From: Aureococcus anophagefferens
Lineage: Eukaryota; Sar; Pelagophyceae; Pelagomonadales; Pelagomonadaceae
Assembly: GCF_000186865.1 (NCBI RefSeq)
Contig: NW_008705592.1
Location: 1-64,000 of the forward strand
Reading direction: 5' to 3'
DNA length: 64,000 bases
The notes beneath the pieces were generated by a model. That model made no database searches, was not told where the DNA came from, and saw only the letters and a list, made by a program, of their open reading frames with translations. Shown here piece after piece: positions 58,301 to 64,000 of this stretch; positions within the stretch are counted from its first letter, which is position 1, and each line of letters begins with the position of its first letter. Made by a program: the position numbers and the translations under genes.

Positions 58301-61300
58301 GGATGGGCGCGCCGAGGGCGCGCAGCGCCCCGAAGAGGCGCCGCGTCCGGTCGCGGTCGCCCGCGGGCGTCGGCGCCTCCGCCGCGCGCGGCGCGTCGGC
58401 GACGTTTTCTGGGGGGGTTCGGGGCCGCGCGCGTGCGACGCGGTCCTCGCCCATCTCCGCGCAGCGCCGCCGCTCGAGCTCGTCCTCGGCCGCGTCCGCC
58501 GCGGCCTCGTCCGCCGCGGCCTCGCGCCGCGCCGCGTCCGCCGCACGTGCGAGCGCCGCTAATTCGCGCTCGAGCGCCGCGTCGTCGGCCCGCAGGTCGC
58601 TCGGCTCCGCGACGACGGCGTCGCGGTGGCGGCAGGCCAGCGCGCCGCCGCCCTCGAGGGGGATGAGGGGCAGGTCCCCGAAGAGCGCGACGGCGTGCGG
58701 GTCCTCGAAGTCGACCTCGCGCCAGAACTCGGCGACGAAGTGGCGCCGGTCGGCCGGGAGCCGGTCGCCCCAGGGCGCCGCGAGCTCCGCCGCGAGCGTC
58801 GCCAGCGTGAAGCGCTCGAGGCCGACGGCCGTGGCGAACTCGAGGCTCAACGGTCCGCCGTCGAAGAGCGCCGGCGCGGCCTTCGCGGCCCTCAACCGCA
58901 CGACGCGGCGCGCGAGGCCCGGGCAGAGCGCCGATTGCCGGGGCGTAGCTAAGAGCGGCGCGCCCGTCGTCGTCGTCGGGCCGTCGAAGACGCGGCGCCG
59001 CGGCCGGCAGGCGGCGACGCTCCCGTCCTCGAGGGGAATCAGGGGCAGGTGCTTGACCTCGGCCCAGCACCGCTGGCGCGCCTCGCGGCCGCGCGCCGTG
59101 CCGTCGTCCGCCGCGGCGACCTGGGCAGGAAAAGGGTGCGAAATTCTCAATTTCAAAGGCTCCTTTCTCGGCCGATTTCCACTCGTTTCGGCTGATTTTT
59201 GGACGAGCGATCATCCCTCGGAGCGCTCTCGACGCGTGGATGCTTTTCCCGGAACGCGCACGCGCGGAACACTCACGTTGAAGCGACGTTGAATCACCCT
59301 TTTCCTGCCCTGGCGGCGACGGCGTCCGCGCAGCATAAGTCCAGCAGCTGGCTCGCGAGGCGCCAGCACTCGTCGGGCCCGCCGGCGGCGAGCTCGCCGC
59401 GGAGCTTGCCGTCGTCCTCGGCCGCGAGCGCGCGCCGGAGCGCCGCGGGCGTCGCCCGTCGCGCGGTCCCGGGCGCGGCGGCGTCGAGGTCCCTGCCGAC
59501 GGCCGCGGGCGCCCGGAGCAGCGCCATGCGCCGCTGGAGGAAGCCCTCGACGCGGAAGGGCAGCGGGTCCGCGCGGAAGAGGCCCCCGGACGCCGCGACG
59601 TAGGTCGCGCCGTCGCCGGAGAGGAAGAGGGGCTCGGCCGCGAGCCGCCGCGCGGCGGCCCGGGCCGCGGCCGCGCCGTGGAGCGGGCACGCGGCATCCG
59701 TGTCGGCGTCCGCCGCGCCGGACGCGTCGACGACGGCCGCGGCGAGGGGCGCCGCGTCGACGACGGCCAGGGGCGCGCCGCCGCCGCCGTCGACGACGGC
59801 CGTCGCCTCCGGCGGTGGCGCCGCGTCGCCGAGGCCGAAGGCGAGGCGCGGCCAGAACCGATAGAGCGCGTGGCGCATGAGCAGCCGGTCCTTGAGGTGG
59901 CCCAGGAAGAGCGGGAGCACGTCGCAGAGCGCCGCGCGCCAGAGCGCGTCGTTCCATCGGCCCCGGACGCCTGTGTGGAAATCAAATCTTCAACCCGACT
60001 TCAATGTGAGCGTATGCGACGGTTTCGACGCAAGCTCTTCTTCTATGCTTCGAGAACTCGACGAGAGCAATCGATTCGTCCAAAAATCAGCCGAATCGAC
60101 GTCGATTTGACCGAGCTAGAGAGTTCTGAAGTTTGGTCAGGACCCCCCGAACCAGTGGTTGATTTCCACACAGCTTGGCGCCGCCGCGGCACAACTTTCG
60201 TTCCAGCGCGCCGCCGGAGAAGGTCGCCGGCGCGTCGCCGTCGACGCAGACGGGCGCGTCGACGAAGACGTTGGGCAGCACGCCGGCGAGGTCGACGCCC
60301 GCGTCCGCGCCGCGCGCGGAGAGCCGCGCCGCCCCGTCGCACTCGCCGTCGACCTTGGCCGCGAGCGTCACGAGGGGCGCGTCGGCGTCGCGCCCGACGC
60401 GGTCCCGCGCGGCCGCCGCGGCCTCGCGGAGCGCCGCCGACGGCGCGAGGACGCCTAAAGCGAGCCACGCGTCCGCGCGCGACGCGCAGCCGCCGTCGCC
60501 GTCGTAGGTCGCGACGACGACGCGGAACTCGTAGAGGAGCGCCGGCGGCCGGAAGACCTGCGCGGCGCCGAGGCCGCCGAGGAAGGCGCCGACCTTGGAC
60601 TTGGGCAGCCACGCGCGGTCGCTCGCGAGGAGCCGGCGCCGCGCGTCGCCCGGAGAAGCCGAGCCGGAGCCGTCGCGCGGCAGCAGTTTCTCGCCGCTCC
60701 GCGTCGCCGAGAAGCGCGGCAGGAGCGCGTTGCCGCCGGAGAAGACGTGCGTCGTCACGCCGGCGAGCGCGTGCCCGAAGAGGAGCGCGCGCTCCGCGCC
60801 GGCCTCGAAGCTCCGGAGGAGGCCGTCGACGCGCGGTACGTCCAACTCGCCGTCGACGAAGAAGTCGCCGCGGAGCGGCAGCCGCAGGATGGTCCCCGCG
60901 GCGATGCCGCGCTCGGAGACGCCAAAGGGCAGGTGCGCGAAGGGCTCGAACTGGTTCGGGAACTTGCGCATGAGATCGCCGTCGCCCAACTGGTAGCGCC
61001 GCCCCGCGGGCCCCGGCGGCCGCTTCTCGCCGCCGCCGTCGTCGAGGAAGGCGCCCGACGGGTCGAAGACGTGGAGCGTGTCGCGGTTGAGCGCGAAGAG
61101 GCAGTCGCTCAGCGAGAAGGCGCCCGCGAGGCCGCGGCCGACGGCCGCCGCGCCCGGCGACAGGAGGCGCACGAGCGCCTCCGTCCCGACCGGCCCGTCG
61201 TGGTCGACCCAGAGCACGAGCGCCGGGCCCTGGGCGCCCGCGAGCGCCGGGTGCACGAGGCTCGCCGCGCCGTGGGTCCGCGCGTCGAAGACCAGAGCGA

Positions 61301-64000
61301 CGCTCCTAGCGCCCAGCGCGCCGTCCGCGGCCGCGAGCACGTCCGGCAGCGCGGCCTCCAAAGCGTCGCCGGCCGCCGGCGCCGCGGGACAGGGCACGGC
61401 CTGCGTCGCCTCGACCTCCGCGAGCAGGAGGGCCCGCAGCGACCGCGCGCCGACGGCGAGCGCCGCGTCCCCGGCCACGGCCCCGTGGCAGAGCCGCAGC
61501 GCGCCGACCGCGTTCTCGCGCATGCGCGCCGAGAGCCACGGCGCGTCGTCGACGGCCAGCCGCCGCGCGGGCGCGAGGCGGCCCTCGCTGTCCGGCGCGA
61601 GCACGTCGCCGCCGACGGCGGCCTCGAGCTCGTCGACGGACTCGAAGCCGCTCGCCGCGATGAGCCCCACGAGCGCCGCGGCCGTCGCCGCGCGGCTCTC
61701 GCCGAGGGGCTCGCCGCCCGGGAAGCCCTCGCGGAGCGCCCGCGCAAAGTCCGCGGCGTCGAAGGCCTCGCGGACGCCGAGCGCGCGCAGCAGGGGCCCG
61801 TGGGCCGCCGCGAGCGCCGCCGGGCACTCGTGGAGGCAGTCGACGTCCGCGACCTCGGGCGCGGAGAACGCGACGCTCGCGCCCGCGGCCCATTTGTCGC
61901 CGAGCCAGAGCCAGGGCGCGGCCCGGAGGAGTGTTTCCGCGTGCTGGAACGCGCCTTCTCCCCTACTCAGGCCCCGCTCGGCCGCGAGGCGCCGGCCGAG
62001 CGCGCCGTAGAGCTGCGGCGTCCGCAGGCCCAGCGCGACGCCCCAGGCCGCGTCGCCGGGCCCCCGACCCGCGAGCGCGACGAGCTGCGCCGCGACGGCC
62101 GCCGGGGCCGCGTCGTCGCGCCAGCCGAGCGCCGCGAGCGCCGCCTCGCTCCGCGGCTCGTCCGCCTTGGCGACCAAACCGAGCGACGCGGAGCACGCCC
62201 AGGCGTCGTCGAGGGGCCGCGCTTCGTCCGGCGCGCAGAGCCAGGGCCCCGCCCAGGGCAAGAGCGCCTCCGCGTCGGGCGGAGCCTCGAGCGTGGGCAC
62301 CCAGCGCTCGCGCCGCAGCGCCGCGACCCACGCCCGCCGGCCCGCGATCGGGCCGTCCGACTCGGAGCCGGAGTCGTCCGACGCGTCCGCGCCCTCGAGG
62401 CCCGCGCCCTCGAGGAGCGCCTCCGCGTGGCCGTCGAGGATCCGCAGCAGCGCGCGTCCCCGCGTCGCCGCGGACGCCTTGAGCGCCGCGTCGCCGGCGT
62501 CGTCGGCGTCCCGGGCGATGCGCGCGACGGACCGGGCCGACGCGAGCACGCCGACGTGGTCCAGACGCCGCCGGAGCCCTAGGCGCCGCAGGGACCGCAT
62601 GGCCTCGGCGTCGCCGGCGACGGCCGGCGCGGGGAACCGGTCCGCGTCGAGGAGCTCCGGCAGCCCCGGCTCCGCCGGGTCGTAGAGCTCGCCCGCGCGC
62701 CGGCGCCCGGCGCCGTCGGCGCCGCAGGGCACGACGGCGCCGACGTCGCCGCCGTCGAGGAGCCGCGGCGCGCGGTGGCCGAGGTCGCGGAGGAACGCGA
62801 CGGCGGCCGCCGGGTCGCCGGCGGCCGCGACGGCCGGCGCGGCCCGGGCGAAGAAGGCCTCGTCGTCGAGCCGCGGCCACTTGAGCGCGCGCAGCAGGTC
62901 CCGGGACCCGCGGTCCGACTCCTCGAGGACGTCGAGATCGGCCGCGGCGGCGTTGAGGAGCGCGGCGTCGACGCGCGGCGGCGGCAGCGCCGCGCCGGCC
63001 GCGAGCGCCGCGTGGCGGTGGGACCCCAACACCTTGAAGATCTTGGCCTCGGGGAGCCCGTCGAGCGCGCCGCCCGCCGCCGCGGCCTCGGCGAGCCAGT
63101 CGCGGAGCGCGCGCGGGTGCTCGTCGCCTGTGCCGAAACCAACCACTGGTTTGGGTGGTCCTGACCAAACTTGAGAATTCTCTAGCTCGGTCAAATCGAA
63201 GTCGATTCGGCTGATTTTTGGACGGATCGATCGCTCTCGTCGAGTTCTCGAAGCCCAGCCGAAGAGCTTGTGTCAAAACATTCGAATACGCTCACATTGA
63301 AGTCGGGTTGAAGATTTGGTTTCGGCACAGCTCGTCGCTCGGCCAGTCGACGTCGCCGGCGCGAGCGAGGACGCGCAGCACGCCCGGCGCCGTCGGGGGC
63401 GCTATCGCGGCCGCGAGCGGCGCCGCGAGGTCGGCGTTCGCGAGCACGTCGACGTCGACCTCGAGCGCGCCCGCGGCGAGTAAGGCGGCCCCCGCGGCGC
63501 CGAGGTCGTCGCGGCCCGCGACGAGGCGGCCGCCTTCGACGGGCGCGGGCGAGAAGAGCGGCGGCGCGTTGTCCGCGAGCCGCGCGAGCGTCGGCGCGCG
63601 ACCCTCGCCGGCGACGCAGGGCGCGAGCGCGTGCGTCGCCGCGAGGGTTTTTTGCGCGTCGTTCGCCGCGAGCCACGCCCAGACGTCGCCGACCCAGGCC
63701 CGGGACCCCGCGCCCGCCGCCGGCGGGTCCCAGGCGACGACGTCGCCCGGCGGCGCGTCGAAGCGGGCCTTGGCGACGGCGCGGCCGACGGCCGCGGCGT
63801 CGGGCGGCGCCGCGCGCGTCGCGTCGCTCGTTTTCGGGAGCTTGGCCAGCAGCACGGGCGCGACGGCCGCGTGGGCCAGCACCCGGGGGACCACGGGCTC
63901 CAAAATTCGAAATTCCGGCGTCGCCGGGTCCGCGACGGAGACCACGGGCCCGTCGCCGCCCAAGAGCCCCAGGGACCCGTCCACCGTCAGATTGAAGGGC
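55377..64000 (-). CDS. Giant sacsin-like protein with C-terminal U-box (5' end off-window)
   Basis: Four exons in the window (64000-63339, 63127-60182, 59970-59321, 59120-55377) give about 2670 residues; the protein continues upstream. Sacsin-type repeats act as chaperone modules. Segments of the family include ALVLWVDHDGPVGTEALVRL, GAFSLSDCLFALNRDTLHVF, FPNQFEPFAHLPFG and, twice, a 'VDDAPWL'-type end (VPRPASRTFFVDAPHLAARL). After a coiled coil the C-terminus is a U-box: AEFLCAITRECMVDPVIAAD, then SYERSAIERWFRAKRTSPQT. U-boxes recruit ubiquitin E2s, so it may link chaperone action to ubiquitination. All three introns in view are introners. Confidence 0.82.
59121..59312 (+). mobile_element. 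Introner family B in the sacsin/U-box gene
   Basis: 192-bp copy with termini CTGGGCAGGAAAAGGG and CCCTTTTCCTGCCCTG. Exact duplication GCGGCGAC (59113-59120, 59313-59320). On the gene strand GT-AG, phase 0. Confidence 0.95.
59971..60173 (-). mobile_element. Introner family A in the sacsin/U-box gene (second in view)
   Basis: 203-bp copy with intact CTGTGTGGAAATC termini. Duplicates on the gene strand, GCGCCAAG and GCGTCCGG, match at 5 of 8, although the element itself is well preserved. GC-AG, phase 1. Confidence 0.93.
63128..63330 (+). mobile_element. Introner family A in the sacsin/U-box gene (first in view)
   Basis: 203-bp copy with both termini changed in the same way (CTGTGCCGAAACC and GGTTTCGGCACAG region), keeping the inverted repeat. 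Exact duplication CTCGTCGC (63120-63127, 63331-63338). GC-AG on the gene strand, phase 1. Confidence 0.94.

Noticed and set aside
684..63330. Recurrent peptide strings across many frames, such as FGRIDCSRRVLEA, NSQLQRLLARPFSTRFG and SADFWTSDHLSERSRS
   Set aside because: They are translations of introner elements read through in several frames, not a protein domain family.
1..64000. CRISPR array or bacterial operon
   Set aside because: Repeats are dispersed introns with target duplications, or simple tandem repeats without spacers. Genes have spliceosomal introns.

Overview
The window is nuclear DNA of a very GC-rich, gene-dense microalga. I infer a pelagophyte stramenopile close to Aureococcus anophagefferens. 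Reasons: spliceosomal introns, plastid-type genes (homogentisate prenyltransferase, RETICULATA-like), a eukaryotic tRNA-Trp without encoded CCA, a stramenopile-type Myb-like protein, and short near-identical intron elements of the introner type known from Aureococcus and Micromonas.

Layout. 1-1492: two opposed halves of glycosyltransferase-like genes meeting at a chimeric introner. 1603-5303: NADPH oxidase/ferric reductase cut by four introners. 5360-10544: F-box-like protein, two ELM2/SANT chromatin proteins, a small membrane protein, and an AT-rich island. 10545-14257: CCCH-SAM-RING protein, V-ATPase subunit c, a doubtful gene. 14253-24060: two divergent CH-domain paralogues. 24185-31930: SAC3/GANP protein (5' end lost in an assembly gap), DNase II, MORN protein, Myb-like protein. 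32344-43585: minisatellite, plastid protein, alkenal reductase, secreted CxxCH protein, armadillo protein, lysine methyltransferase, EDC4. 43852-53843: cytochrome P450 reductase, polycystin channel, DNA polymerase eta, tRNA-Trp, homogentisate prenyltransferase. 54014-64000: GH27 fragment, dioxygenase-like gene, and the 3' part of a giant sacsin/U-box gene.

The main system is the introners. I find 21 complete introns made from two related families of roughly 130-205 bp elements, plus three further copies or junctions. Most have terminal inverted repeats and an 8-bp target-site duplication. The element supplies the 3' splice AG. The duplicated host DNA supplies a 5' GT (8 introns, always GTC) or GC (13 introns). 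Removing target copy plus element restores the reading frame: in every multi-exon gene with both ends in the window the exon lengths sum to a multiple of three. Elements splice in both orientations. Decayed copies, a two-element composite, a chimeric copy at a gene breakpoint and an in-frame copy without stops are all present. DNA polymerase eta has an intron of a different origin, a 70-bp tandem duplication of coding sequence.

The genes are mostly unrelated housekeeping loci on alternating strands with spacers often below 200 bp. No operons, CRISPR arrays, rRNA genes or transposase genes were seen.
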